64,000 nt of DNA from Nymphaea colorata (lineage: Eukaryota; Streptophyta; Magnoliopsida; Nymphaeales; Nymphaeaceae): assembly GCF_008831285.2 (NCBI RefSeq), contig NC_045140.1:599528-663527 (forward strand), given 5' to 3'. Below, in pieces: positions 1-12,850 of this stretch. Positions within the stretch are counted from its first letter, which is position 1, and each line of letters begins with the position of its first letter. Below the pieces are notes generated by a model. The model was given only the letters and a program-made list of their open reading frames with translations. It searched no databases and was not told the origin of the DNA. A program made the position numbers and the translations under genes.

Positions 1-279
1 CCTAATCTATCATAAATTCCTCTCATGAACCGTTAGTTTAAGAATGAGATATCCAATGAGGCAAAAATGGTAGAATCAATTAGCCTAATTGTTTATGGAT
101 TTTGGCCTCACAAGTGCCAAAAGAAGATTCACTAGAACATGCCCCTCAAGTCAAGACAGTATGCTCCATGGACCTCTTTCTCATATTCTTGCAGGTGCTT
201 TAGATAACATCTCAAAAAACCTTCAAGGGACTGCTCGAATGAATCATTTACACGGTTATTGTAGATACAACTCCATCTT

Positions 280-3200
280 TCAGAAAGAATCCGCATCCTC
301 ATATGCATCATTTGGTGGTTTTGAGTTCTTTCGATGATGCCTTGGAAATAGCATTCGCTGGATTTTCTTCTCTGCAGAACTTTCAGATGTGGCCTGCAAT
401 GAAACAAGCCAGAGATATAGCAAGACAGCAGTTGTGCAACGTTAATGGAAATGAAATTTTGGATTTCTGTGTGAACTATTGCATTACAAAGTAAGAGAAG
501 ACAACTAAAGAAAATGCTTGTCATGTTTGATAATGAAACACATCAGGCCTAATTAAAATACTAAAACTAGAAAGATTACTGAAAGTATCTCCTCTCAACT
601 AAGACTTACTGGAGTATTAAATGGAAAACGAAGTGTCTTGGTTTCAACTCCAGAATACACTCGTACATCCAGTCCAAGACTATCGACACCAATTATATTA
701 GCTCCCTACATCAAATAAATGGAAAGATTACTTTATGATAAATGTTGGTATTATGAACTATGCAGAGTAACACAACAAGTTGATTCGTGTACAGTACAAA
801 CAACTATCACATACAAGAATTTTTTTTCTCCCTGCAGACTCCAGCAACTGAGTAGGCAAATACTGAGTTGGCTTAAAGGCCTTCACGTTGAAGAATGGTG
901 CATATGTCCTTTAACATAAGCCCAAATAAGTAGACACTTTCTGGTGTACAAGGAAGAAGTGCAAGGTAAACACGCATTCTAGGTCAATATTTCCAACTTG
1001 TCCAAAAAAACTCAGTGGGTTCCCAACATCATTAAAAAAAAAAAAAGAAAAGAAAGAAAGAAAGAAAGGGAAGTCGCAATCAGAAATTCCTTCCTAAAAG
1101 AAAGCAGCAATCTCCTAAACATTGAGCTACCAGTATAAGCACTAGATCAGACTGGAAAAAACAGTCTTACAATACATAACATTTGTAACATCCTAATGAT
1201 GTGCTTGTAATATCTAATCCAAGCATGAACTCCAGAAACTGATTTTTGTTCAACTATCATATTCCCATGCTTTTTCCTCTTTCTTTAACTACTGCTACTT
1301 ATCTTTTGAGGGTTCAGACTCTCAGATCCTATCTGATGTGGCATGGGAAAGATGACGTGGCAATGCATAGACCCCATGCCCAAATTCATGCCTCGTCAAA
1401 GAGAGGATTTGGTATCATTAAAAGTAAGGAGTTCAGGTCCTATTTTTATGCAGGAGTTGCTTGGATATAAGAGCAGATCTTCTATGTTCTCAGATCAGTG
1501 TATCTAAGACCCAACGAATTTGAAAATAGCTCCCTGCTATCTGAGCTACAGGGCTATCACTCATAGGCTGACTGATGATATTACATAAGAAGCTTCAAAA
1601 GAATACCAACTCAGGCTCTAACAGAGGTAATATGTTCTACTGGACTACATGAATTATAAGAGGGTCACATGCTACACCAGGAAATAAAAAATCCTGAAGA
1701 TTATTTGAAGGATAAAGCCAAATTATTGACGTGTGAAAATTAATGCCACCCCAAGCTCTAATAAAGGTATATGTTTTGCTGGATTAGAAGAAGTACAAGA
1801 GGCTTACATGCTACAGCAGGAAATAAAAAGATCCTGAAGACAGGATAAAGGAAAACTATCTATTTGCAGACATAATACCACATCAAGCTCTAACAAAAGG
1901 TAATATTTTTTACTATATTACAATAATTATAAGAGGCATACATGCTATAGCAGGAAATAGAAAGATCCTGAAAATTATTTAACGATAAAGGGAAATGATT
2001 AAGTTGTGAACAACGGATAACCAATCATTTGGACAAATCATGCTGGAAATATGAATATTTAGACTAAGACCTACAACTAAGCAACTTTTCTTGACAAAGA
2101 AGAATTGCTGAAAATTGATGCTGAAGCTAAATCATGCTCCAAAATGCATTTCATACCTCTACTTTCAAGCCTTTCTTTTTCCGGCAGAGAGTCCTCAGAG
2201 CAGCAGTACAATTCATTCCATACTCACTAAAGTGATCTATGATTGCTGAAGCAGAATGTACAAGGATGTCAGGTTCAGCTTCTTGAAAATCTTGCAAGCT
2301 AACCCCACGCTGCCACCAAATTATAGAGGGTCAACAAACTAAATGTAAAACATACAACCATCTATCTACACAAATATGCAGGGCTTTCCATAGAAAAGTG
2401 GCATCATTTGACATCACAAGCCAAACAAGGATCAAAATGCATAGGTTTCACCTCTGTCTGGCATTTCCCATAGTCATGAACAGGAAAACTTATCAAGATT
2501 TTACATTTATATTCCTTTCCTGTAAATGAAGTAGAGGTAGTTACCTGATTGCCATAGACATTAAAAAGCTGAATGTTGACAATCTCCAGCTTGTAAAGTG
2601 TGGAGCTAAACTGAGATCCACTGTCTTTCATATTCAGCCTCAAGAAATCACCATCTGCATTAAACAATCAATGGATCAGCTAAAGTACCTCACAGAGCCA
2701 ATTTCTTTAGGATGTAGACAGAAACATTCACCTATTAAATCAGAAGTTGAAGTCACTTGCTCCAGTTCCTTATCTGATTCATCTGAGTGCAATAATTACA
2801 CCGTAAAACATCCATCCACATCTTTAATTTTCTGATAAATCAATATTTGACAACCAGCAACTTGATTAATTAGGTCAAAGACTTCAAACTATTAAGGTCC
2901 ATAAGCTACCTTTCCAATCTGATGAATGATCATCACCTTCTTCACCATAGAAGTACCTCCTTAAATAATATTCTTCATCTAATAAGGCAGGTCTTAGAAG
3001 ACCAAGAATTGAAATCCCATTTGATGGATGGTCCATCATATCCCTATACTTGCTATCAACGGCCTACAAAATGAATAGCCATCTTCAAAAGTAAAACATC
3101 AAACCATCTTCAAAAGTAAAGGATCACACTAAGTAAAGTATCACACTATATGTTTATATGTGATTTCAGCAAAATTTCAGCAGAATTTTGAAAATATATA

Positions 3201-6200
3201 TTGTCCAAAACGCACCAAGTTTGATCTTTCACCTTGCATATTTTGGAAACTATTTCATAGTCAGGAATTGACTACAGTGCAAGCAAATTTTTTGGTGAAT
3301 TTTAGTTCCTTTAACAAACTCCATTTGGCTTATACATTAACAGGAAGTTCGGAAAGTCGGGTTTGGAACATAAAGAGTGAATAGTATGAAAAAATAAGCA
3401 ATTTGTTTTTTCCCGAATGAGGAGCAGGCAGAATGTATTCTCCATAGTTATTCAGCTACATATAAACAGAGACCAAGAAGAGTTCTAAAGATGCAACCCT
3501 GTCCTTAGAATGCTAGGAAAAGGATGTGCCATTCCTGAAATTTCAGGAAAGAAAACAAACATCTTTTCAGGAACACATCCCATAGTGTCTCACATTTTAT
3601 ATTTTAGTCCTAAACTTGGCTCTGATAACTGTAACATCCCTGTCCGAAACTGACCTGACTGCTTAGTGTAATGAATTGCAACCGCTTCATAGTCAGATTT
3701 GGTCTGCACCCAAAAAAGCTACAAACTAGGACAACTAATAGTAGAAAACTGGGCATATAAACCTCTGAAGAACTTTCAAAATCATTAATATCGGATTATT
3801 CTCAAGTCCTTTCACATAAATGCTCTCTCTCTCTCTCTCTCTATCTCTAACATGTAATACAATCACAGTATATATGTCTACTTGCATATACATATGCATT
3901 TGTGGTTTTGTTTATGCAGAATATATAATAAATGGTTGTGTTTTCATATATGACAGTTAGTCTCATTTTATCCAACTGACTTAGGCTCGGATTGAATAGT
4001 TCTAACCTAGTTCTTTTAAGAATCTTGACCAACATGTGACCGATCTCCAATTTTGACAACTTACACTTGTACACAAAAATGAAGAAGCAACCCAATAAAT
4101 GCCAATAGACTAGTACAATTGACACTTGGACACTCCCAGCAGTTAGATGTTTTATAATGATTATGCCCTTTCAGACAAAAACAAATTATAAGAAAAAGGA
4201 AATAAAACACATTATACACCTAATCGTACATCTTCAAAAACAAAGAGACATAGATATACACATCTATACAAATACATTTATAAATGTACACACACACACA
4301 CACACAAAAATATCATTAACGGGTTTTAAACAGTAACATTTTTCTCAGGTATTTTTTTGGCAAACTTGAAAATCTCAGGAAAAATTCAGCAAGTCTCTTA
4401 AAAAAGAAAAGACCTAAAAATTAGGAAAAAAATAAAATAAATGAAGAACTAACAAAAAAAAACACATCTTGATAAAATCATAAAAATGATGTTTTAGTAA
4501 TGATAGAAATGAAGACAAATAATTTAACTTAAGTTTTAAACTTGAGAAAAGAAACAAAAATAACGAGAAAAAAAGATCAAACATGAAAAAATCATTTTAG
4601 AGTTTTTTATAAAAAAGGGAAAAACAAGTTTTTTTTTTGTTTTGATTATTTTAATGTTTTAACCAAGTTTTTTCAAAAAAGACAGATTTTCTGTGACAAT
4701 GGAACAAATATAACCCCAGCACCAAGTTCAAAGTTTCAAACATCAATGCAAGAATCCATCATATAACAGTTAGGTGTCTCAAGATGATGTATTTGATGAC
4801 TTTTATGATCTCATTTTCAGCTATTTTGAGGTTGGAGGATTCTACCTTTGATTTCATGTAGATTTCCCCTTGAAACTCCTCTCAGATTTCATCCCCAATT
4901 TAATGAAAGATTTTCCTTTTGAATTTAACCTTAGATCATGATTCCTTTTGATGTTCTGCCACTACGAATGTCTCATCAAGTTATCACCAACTTTTGGACA
5001 TGAGGGCTCCTATATGATGAATGAACAAATGGTTAAAGAAAAGCTAGAATCCTCCATGAGTTCATTTCCTATGCTTCAAAGGATGTGCACATTATTGTTT
5101 GGATAGGCTTCTTTCTCCAGCATTCTTAGAACTAAGAATCAGCAATGCCCATATAGACTACTTGAACATCTTCTCCCGACCTATGGCATGGCATGATCTT
5201 ACCATGCCATCATGCATTTACACCCCCACCACCCTCCCCCCAACCCACACAAAAACACATTTTTTGGCAATAAAAGTCAGAACCCATGCCCAGCATCTTA
5301 GGGTAACACAGGCTGAGCACATCAACGCTTTGACATATTCGATAAAGTATAAACAATGAACCACCTGGATGAATATGAACCTCTGGAATAGTTTGATACT
5401 TGTCAAGCTCTTTGATATTTCATAAGAAATGGGTAAGAAAAAACAAGCAAATAGAAATGAAGATACAATGGCCTAATCCTTACGATGGCCATTCTAGAGA
5501 GAGAGAGGAGAGAGAAATAGCAGCGAGCTCTCTATCATTGTCATGGTCAAGTACCAAGACACACCTTTGTTACATGTCTTGCAAAATACATTGGATGAAC
5601 CCAGTGCATAGAATCTGGATATCCCCAATCAGTTGAAGATGCTGGCGTATTTACCTCATCACTCTGTAAGGAGAACAGGCAGATAAGTAAGACTTCTTAA
5701 AATCAATTAAGATCCTGCAGTGTAAAGAGAAAAAAGCAGCTTGCAGACCTCCTCATGATCATCATCCTCGAAATATATTTCATCACCACTGCCAATGTCT
5801 GGTGATTCGTAAGCATCATCATTCAATCCCTTGTTAGCTTTATAAATTGGAATGTCCAATCCAATTAAAACGTTCTGATCAAACACACATAAAGAACATA
5901 AGCATATTATGTTTCCTTGGACAGTAAATAGCAGCTCCCGAAAACAGATGAGCTCCTTACCACAGGATTGCTAGCTTCACGATCTTGCATGATGTTTTCA
6001 TAATCATAAATTTCAAAATACATATCTGCAAACAAAAAGAAGAGTTGCTAGTAACACTTCTATTTGAGTGCATGTGCACAGAGGTATGCATGTAGCTATT
6101 TCAACGTGAATGTATTCATGCATATTTTGTACCAGACCTCCATAAGCATCAATGGCATACTGATATTCAAACCATGAGGCATGACCATGTGGCTCACGGT

Positions 6201-7427
6201 GTACTATGCCTGGGAATACCAACAAAGCCCTGTTATTGGCCTGCAATATATTTACAATCATACGTGAATGATTACATAGAATGAGATTTTACTAGCTTGT
6301 AGTATGAAAACTAAATCTAAACATCTGGAATCGAGTTTGCATATTGACCTCAGCAACAGTCCTAGCTATTTCAGCATCTGTGAGCATCTTGTCCTTTCTC
6401 TTGCGCTCTTTCACGTCTTCAAGTGGGTGGTAGCCCATATTTCCCCCACAGTTGGAGGAATCAGGTATGGAATCTGAATAATCTGCAGCAACCCATACTT
6501 TTGAAAGACAAACATCATGTTCTATTGACGAGATGAAAGAGAAGGATCCACCATATAATGGATTTTTGCATCTGAAGCTGCATAAGAAAAAATCTTTGGT
6601 TAACACATATAAGCTATCTAAAATAAGCAGTATTTTGTTGGCGGAATGCAGCATCTGGTTATGAAAAGAGAACATAAAATTTACCAGACAACCTCATCCC
6701 ATAAGTTTCTTGACTGAATGCATTATGAAAAAACCCTAATGAGAGTTTCAACTGAATGCTTTGAAAGGGAAGGTGTAAATGAGAAAAGAAGGAAGGTAAA
6801 CCTCCAATTTTTCAATCTCTAGCCATCAATTTTAAGTACTTAATTAGTTTTAAGGACAGAGTTGTTAAAAAACTTAGACAAGACAAAAGGCCATTTCTAG
6901 TTTCCAAGATAGACAGGACCCAGAACTATAATCAGCTTGAAAAACTGATCTGAGTAATGTAAGAAATTAAAAAGTAACTAGTTAAACCTATCCGTGATTA
7001 TCACGGTTTATTCACAACGTCCCTAACTTACTTGTTGAAAAATGACTGCTTAAAAGAATGATTCTAAGCTCTAGTACAATCCACATGTGTTACTCTCTGG
7101 AGCCTTCAGTCAAACAAATCTGCAAAAGCAGGGTCTCACAACGTACCGACTACACTTCATCATGTAGAAAAATTCAGACAAAGCCCGTAAGATCGTCAAA
7201 AACCAGTTATTAAATCGAAACATTGAAGGGAATGCGACGGGTGCTTAGAACCACACTCCGAAAAGCAAGTGCCACGGTCAAAATGTCACCATGGAAAGAT
7301 AACGACCAACACAACTAACTATGTACCTTAAGCTACAGTGGTCATAAATCCTTCTGTTGTTTCCAATAATGTTTCTCTGGCTTTCGCAAGGACTTCTGAT
7401 CCAAGCACTTACCGATCTAGCCGCCAT
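280..7427 (-). CDS. PNPOx-like FMN-binding split-barrel protein with DUF2470-type C-terminus
   Basis: Spliced gene. Exons from 5' to 3' are 7413-7427, 6685-6713, 6349-6577, 6138-6240, 5961-6025, 5749-5874, 5565-5663, 2910-3063, 2732-2782, 2545-2654, 2157-2309, 610-705 and 280-393. All introns are GT-AG and phases agree at each junction, giving about 447 aa. Family-typical blocks in order are YHPLEDV, a T-x-AEIARTVAEAN helix, a strand with LLVFPGIV, DMYFEIYDYENIMQD, NVLIGLD, an acidic stretch (FEDDDHEES), HPMYFARHV, ILGLLRPA, LYKLEIVNIQL, EPDILVHSAS, IIGVDSLGLDVRV and LRFPFNTPATSES. From memory these match plant proteins annotated as pyridoxamine 5'-phosphate oxidase-like with a DUF2470-like tail, such as the Arabidopsis At1g51560/At3g21140 group. 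The actual ligand and reaction are not known to me. The first two exons (15 and 29 nt) rest only on splice sites and phase; from 6577 down the model is firm. The intron 706-2156 holds a tandem repeat. Confidence 0.85.
1605..2007. repeat. Three imperfect tandem copies of a 130-140 bp unit (intronic)
   Basis: Units begin at about 1605, 1746 and 1877. Each starts with an AAGCTCTAA-like or GGCTCTAA-like motif, then a GGTAATAT or GGTATATG block, then an AGAGG..CACATGCTA or ACATGCTA block, then CAGGAAATA and ATCCTGAA. Copies diverge by substitutions and small indels. The array lies in the intron between exons 610-705 and 2157-2309 of the PNPOx-like gene. No coding potential was seen. Confidence 0.75.
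4318..4690. repeat. AT-rich dispersed repeat, copy 1 (intronic)
   Basis: This stretch opens with GGTTTTAAACAGTAA, then a TTTTCTCAGGTAT block and GGCAAACTTGAAAATC, followed by A-rich sequence. The region near 54176-54500 follows the same order (AGTTTTAAACGGTAAGG, TTTTCTCGGGTAT, GCAAGCTTGAAAA). This suggests two diverged copies of one non-coding repeat. No terminal repeats were established. It lies inside the long intron 3064-5564. Confidence 0.5.
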
Positions 7428-7910
7428 TGGACAGCATTTATCGTGTGAGAGCAGTAATTGGAGCTACTTCCACCTAAAGTACAATAAAAAAGCAAAAGAA
7501 TTGACTACCAAGAAACTTCAAACATGTTCAGACAGAAGAGTGTAAAAGCAAGAAAAGAAGAAAATGAGGGGAGTGCAAAAACCCGCTAAAGAAATAAGAC
7601 TTTTTGTTCCTTAGCAAAATTATGGAAGATGGGCCTTCAAGAAACTTGGAAAGCCACCATGAGAATGCCGAAAACCTCGACGATCAAAAGTCCAAGATAT
7701 GATCGCAAAGGCAGAACGATGAGTAGATTACGAAAACAAGTTGATGTTTTCTCTAGCCACCAATTTAAAACGCTATCTGGCTATGAACCAATCAATAAGG
7801 AGGAAAAGCCAATTTTCAGAAGGGTGGAAGAGAACAAAAAAGAATCTTTCAAGAACAGCATCATTACCCCACCCACTTTTTGCTCAACTGGGTATCGCTT
7901 CAATTTGCCT

Positions 7911-7920
7911 TCTATATAAC
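7911..7920 (-). promoter_or_regulatory. Possible TATA box for the PNPOx-like gene
   Basis: On the minus strand this reads GTTATATAGA, about 485 bases upstream of the proposed ATG at 7427. A pyrimidine-rich acceptor-like site (TACTTTAG) at roughly 7480 would allow an intron in the leader. The position is only suggestive; no transcript start is known. Confidence 0.25.
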
Positions 7921-8217
7921 GTGATCTCCTCTCAATCACCAAGAGAAAACGATGAGGGCGCAAAATTTGTGCAGAGGCCAGCCGCGGTGCAAGACCACGA
8001 TCACAATGAATCGGTAATTGAGAGAGAGAGAGGGGGGAAAAAAAAAACTGCGAGAAAATGTCGCGCGCCGGGAACACCGTAAACGGAGGACCTAAAGAGA
8101 GTCGGATATTCGGTTCCCCTCCGGATCTCGGCATACGGTTCAATACTACAATTTCGAAAAGCCGCCTTAAACGATAATTTCACAATATATCGAAAAAGGT
8201 TATGGTTTCGTTTTGCC

Positions 8218-8339
<122 letters not shown>

Positions 8340-8598
8340 AAAAAAACCAACGAGAAAAAGATATTATGATAAAAATATATATCATCTTTTTCTCAAACCC
8401 TTATTTACCCAAACTAGATAGGAATCACATGGGTCATTGATTTCAAGAGATTGAATGGTAGATATAATTGAAAAAAAATAAAAACCAAGTTGTATTTTTA
8501 AGAAACAAGTTGCCCAATAAAAAATAATACATAAACTTGCCTACAAAGTTTTTTCTCCATTACACCTCTCCTTAAACCACATATTCCATGGTTACTGA

Positions 8599-8789
8599 GG
8601 GGGCGTTTGATATACCAATTTTAGAATCACAATGTTCAATTAAATGTAATTATTAGACAAACAAAGTATTTTGTTTCCAAAATTATGAAACTTTAACATA
8701 GAATTTTGATTCCGTTTCAGTTTAAAGATGAATCATGATTCTAGAATTTTCATTCTTGAATCAAAATTTCAAACCATCAAAAGCGCCCC
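8599..8789. mobile_element. Small MITE-like hairpin element
   Basis: The left end reads GGGGGCGTTTGATAT. The right end reads ATCAAAAGCGCCCC, whose reverse complement is GGGGCGCTTTTGAT. Together they form an imperfect terminal inverted repeat around about 165 bases of AT-rich, non-coding DNA. Such GGGGCGTTTG ends are common in plant MITEs. No clear target-site duplication was found, so the superfamily is left open. Confidence 0.55.
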
Positions 8790-11696
8790 AAATGCATGTT
8801 AGTTAGTATGTTGATTGATCATGTTGACACAAAAGGGATGCCCACACAACTCGAATTAGTGATCTGCTGCCTATACTTGCTGGGTCGCCAAGTCGGCACC
8901 TCACTTGTCGGACTGACCTAATAATTTCTTGTTTCTAGGCTTGAGTCGGGCCAAGTACCGGGTACTATTGGCGGCAGAACGGCTCAGTGCCTAAGCTCAG
9001 AATCAAATATGTGACCCGAAAGAAAAGTGGTTGCCGACGACTCGTATCAAACGGAGTTTTTATCCACTTCAGGTCCATCGGTGGACCTGATCCAAGACGA
9101 ATGGATCCAAAAGGCAGTCTGGGTTGGAGGGAAAGTGAGCCCGCTACATGCATGACCCACATAATCTGGACGCAACACGTAATGGATCCTCCAATTAAAA
9201 GATTGGATCTACCGGAGATTTCATGATTGGGACCCACCCTCTCACCTGCGGAAATGGATTCCAGGTTCTAGGAATCGCTTGGCCGGCGGCACGTGATATG
9301 CACGTGCATGGCAGGATCCAAAAAGGCACAGCGGGTCTGGATACTAATGACTGATCCGAAATGTGAATAGGAATTTTAAGCAGCAATATCACGCCAAACG
9401 TGCTACGCTTCTTAGATTTCTTATCGACGGATCACTTTCTTTCCTTTTTAAAGCTTGTACTGTTAAGGCCATGGGAAGCTAATTTGAGATTGGATCTGAT
9501 TTCAAATTTTTTGTATATTTAGAATTTCATATCTCTATGGATCCCGTGGAATCATGTATATTTCAGGTCCCTAATGACCATCACGTAACTTACCTGATGG
9601 GTTTTAAGAATGTGACATATAGAACCCTGTTGAGTAAACAAAGATGAGTAGTTCATTCTACTGTTCAACTAGAAGGCAGAAGCCCTCACCATTTCCTTCA
9701 TCCTTCAGGACACTAAACTTACTTGTGATTTCTTAGGGCGACGTCCATGCAATGTTTCAATTTGTATATCGTTGTCCTCTTTTTTACAACACAAGAAGTT
9801 GATGTCCGGAAAATTTAAAACATAAACTGGCTGTCTATCTTGCCACGTGGGTTGTACCAACCCCTCAAAAATGTGTCTTACAATACTGAATTCTAAACAA
9901 TCATATTAGGAATTGGGTCCAGTACAACAATAAAAGCGACATAGTTGTGCCTGACAAACATAGATGAGTCTGCACTGGTGCAAGTTCATTTAGTGAGTGA
10001 CAATGAAATCCAGTCTTCCAGCCTTGTGAGGACAAGTCTAAGTCTTAGACTCGTGATAGACAGGCAAGGTTTTTAAGAAAAAAAAAAAGGTCGCTAGTTC
10101 ACATCTTGATAGACAGGCAAGGTTTCCAACAATTTCACATCTTGGATATCTCCACTTTCTCTCTCTCTCTCTCGTCCACATGCGGCCAACACTATCAAAA
10201 TAGGCTACGGATTTCAAGTCCCAAGAAAAACTGTCCCATTGGTGGGGAATTGATGGCTAATAGCAAAATCATTTCATGGGCAAGCGGCTTTTTATTTCAT
10301 ACCCTTTTAATATGAAAATTATTGCAGGTTTTACTGCTTGTAACGAAAAAGTTGGAAATTAAATAAGGTTGCAGTGAGATAGCATATAATATGGGACTTT
10401 TCTTGGTAAGATTTTCGGCTATTTCTTGTTTGATTCTGGCCCAACTTGTAATGTATTCTGCCGTATATCAAATATTGGCAAACTTTATAAGCACTTCATT
10501 TTGGCATCTCTACCGCGAGAATATGTACCATTTAAAATCTCCTGATGCTCAATGGACAGTTAATGAACTATTGTCTAAGTGTGTTAAGCAAGAGGAGTGA
10601 GAATGTGCATAATACACATATGGCTTCTCACCAAGACTCTAGCCAAGTTGGACCCAAATGAAAAGAAGTGCCAAAAAAAAATCATCAGATGAACATACTT
10701 TTCAAACCAAGCAATCTGGTCTGGCTCTCATAAAGTGCTTCATTTGTAAGAAGAATGGACATAGGAAGATGGATTGCATGAAATACAAGAGGAGAAGAAA
10801 GGTAATTTGTCATTCATTTCTCATGAATGTAATTTATTACATATTCTTGTGAATAACTGGTGGATTTACTTTGATGCTATGATACATATTGTTATACTTT
10901 GCAGGACTTTCTAAACAAAATGGTACCACAATGCATGAAAGAAATATATTTTCAGGAAACAAGATGCATTCATGTGTAAAGGTTGTTGGGACCTGCCAAG
11001 TCAAACTACTTGATACTGGTTTCATTTTGAAGCTTCATGATGTGTTTTTTGCACCCTCATATAGTAAAAATCTTGTATTTGTAACAAGGTTAGATATAAT
11101 TGAATTTTGTATGAAAGTTGTAAATATCAAAATGCATATATTTAAATATTTTACTGAAATTGGTTTTACTTTTTTGTGTGATGGTTTATATGAATTAAAT
11201 GTAGAGGCTCAAGAAATGTTGGTTTCTAAATTTACATTGATTGAAAATAAATGTAACATCATAAATGATAACTCTTATATGCTTTGGCATCGCAAACTAG
11301 GTCATATATCTAAAAAGAGAATAAAGGAACTTGTAAGTGAATGGTCCATATGTTGATTGCATAAAGACAAACCAAACCAACACATATAAAAAATGTGCTA
11401 AAAGAAGTGATAAGAGATTAGAAATAATCAATAGAGATGTTTGTAAATCATTCACTCTCTGTTATACTAGTAAAAGGTATTTTGTCACCTTTATTGACAA
11501 CTATTCATGGTGTATATATTTCTACTTAATTTTTGTAAAATCAGACATATGTTAGGTTTTCAAAGAGTTTAAGAAAGAAATAAAGAAACAAACCAATGAA
11601 GTAATCAAGAGAGTCAAATGAGATAGAAGTGGTAAATATTATGGTAAATTTACTGAGGTAGGAAAAATGAAAGGGCCATTAACATGATTTCTAACA

Positions 11697-12060
11697 GAAT
11701 ATGGCATTATACCTCAATACACTATGTCTGGTAGTGCCTACCAGAATGACATAAATGAATAACATTTCATATGCATCAAAAGTTACCAGCTTGCAAGAAA
11801 CAAAATGTTACTCTTTTTCATATGATAAAAATGAAGTTTATTGCATTATATAAGGCTACTTAGCAAGCAATATGAATAAAGAATATGACATTATACCTCA
11901 ATACAATATGCCTGGTATACCAGAATGGCAATGAATAACATTTCATATGCATCAAAAGTTGCCAGCTTGCAAGAAACAAAATGTTACTCTTCCTCATATG
12001 ATAAAAGTGGAGTTTATTGCATTATATCTTAGCAGACAATATAGATGAAGAGCTTTATTT
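11697..12060 (+). repeat. Tandem duplication inside the copia relic (184-bp period)
   Basis: Bases 11697-11880 and 11881-about 12060 are close copies. Both run GAATATG.CATTATACC, CAATAC.ATATG/TATG, AATAACATTTCATATGCATC, GCCAGCTTGCAAG or ACCAGCTTGCAAG, and TTTATTGCATTATAT. Each copy spans the junction between integrase and RNase H remnants, so the duplication came after the reverse transcriptase was lost. Confidence 0.85.
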
Positions 12061-12535
12061 CACAGCTTACCACTTAAAGTTTACTGTGATAATAAAAGTT
12101 GCGGTGTCTTTCTTTAAAAATAATAAAAATACAACTTCATGTAAGCATATAGAATTTTAGTACTTTGTTGTTAAAGAGATGATAGAGAATCATCTGGTGT
12201 GGACTTAGTACATCGCACTAAAGATATGGTAGCAGATCTTCTTACTAAAGCGCTAGTGTCTGGACCATGTTCTAAACATGTAACGAAGATGGGTCTGTTT
12301 GGTTCGATGTAAATACACCGAAGATGGGTCTGTTCGATTCGATGTAAATATACCATATATATAATATAGTGATCACATATAGTTTGTTGATTCTTATAGA
12401 GTTTGATTGTTTGTTTTAAAGTCTTTCTTTATTTCAAATGTAAAACAATAACTTAAATGACCGTGGGATGGATTTAAGGTCAATCCATTCATAAAATTTT
12501 ACCCACACTCGTATTGATTAGGACTAGTGAGAGAC

Positions 12536-12850
12536 TGTTGGGTTGTGACCCATCAGAATACTCCTCTATCAATGCAAAGGTACACGATTAAACCGACTCA
12601 ATCGCTGTGTCCCGTGATGAAAGGGCCATGCTAAGGATTTCACCTCCTTGGGTAAGACGGTTCCCTTTCAGCCATCGTCACGAGTTGTCTGTATATCCTC
12701 ATCTTACTGGTGATGGTTGAGGGGAGAAACCCTGTTACTGCTGCCGGTGTGACAACCACCGATACCACGGTGGTCCCAGTTTAGGTATATAGTCTTCTTA
12801 TGCCATGAAAGCTCTGTTTTGTTTGCATCTATCCTTTGGTCACCCCAACA
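12536..12850 (+). repeat. 3' LTR of the copia relic
   Basis: Begins TGTTGGGTT right after a purine-rich tract (AGTGAGAGAC) and ends CCCCAACA, so the ends are TG...CA with a 7-base inverted repeat (TGTTGGG/CCCAACA). The length is 315 bp. It follows the RNase H remnant by about 270 bases, as expected for a 3' LTR. A TATA-like GGTATATAG occurs near 12785. Confidence 0.8.

Larger units (their letters stand above)
10330..12850 (+). mobile_element. Decayed Ty1/copia LTR retrotransposon (5' end and reverse transcriptase missing)
   Basis: Plus-strand fragments appear in copia order. A gag tail (WTVNELLSKCVKQEE) lies near 10550-10600. A CCHC zinc knuckle (CFICKKNGHRKMDC) lies near 10738-10779. A protease-to-GAG_pre-integrase stretch (LHDVFFAPSYSKNL, then MLWHRKLGHISKKR) lies at 10889-11330. 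An integrase core piece (YFVTFIDNYSW) lies near 11476-11510, then EYGIIPQY near 11697. RNase H pieces (SCKKQNVTL, KVYCDNKS, RTKDMVADLLTKAL) run to about 12260. Frames are broken by stops and shifts. The reverse transcriptase domain is absent: integrase and RNase H remnants sit about 100 bases apart. The element ends in a 315-bp LTR. No 5' LTR was seen, so it is truncated and inactive. Confidence 0.85.

Noticed and set aside
132-524. Single 130-codon minus-strand frame over the last exon of the PNPOx-like gene
   Set aside because: The true exon (280-393) is in a different frame; that frame continues the family-conserved tail and ends at 280.
1605-2007. CRISPR-like array
   Set aside because: Units are 130-140 bases, imperfect and without unique spacers, in a plant gene intron.
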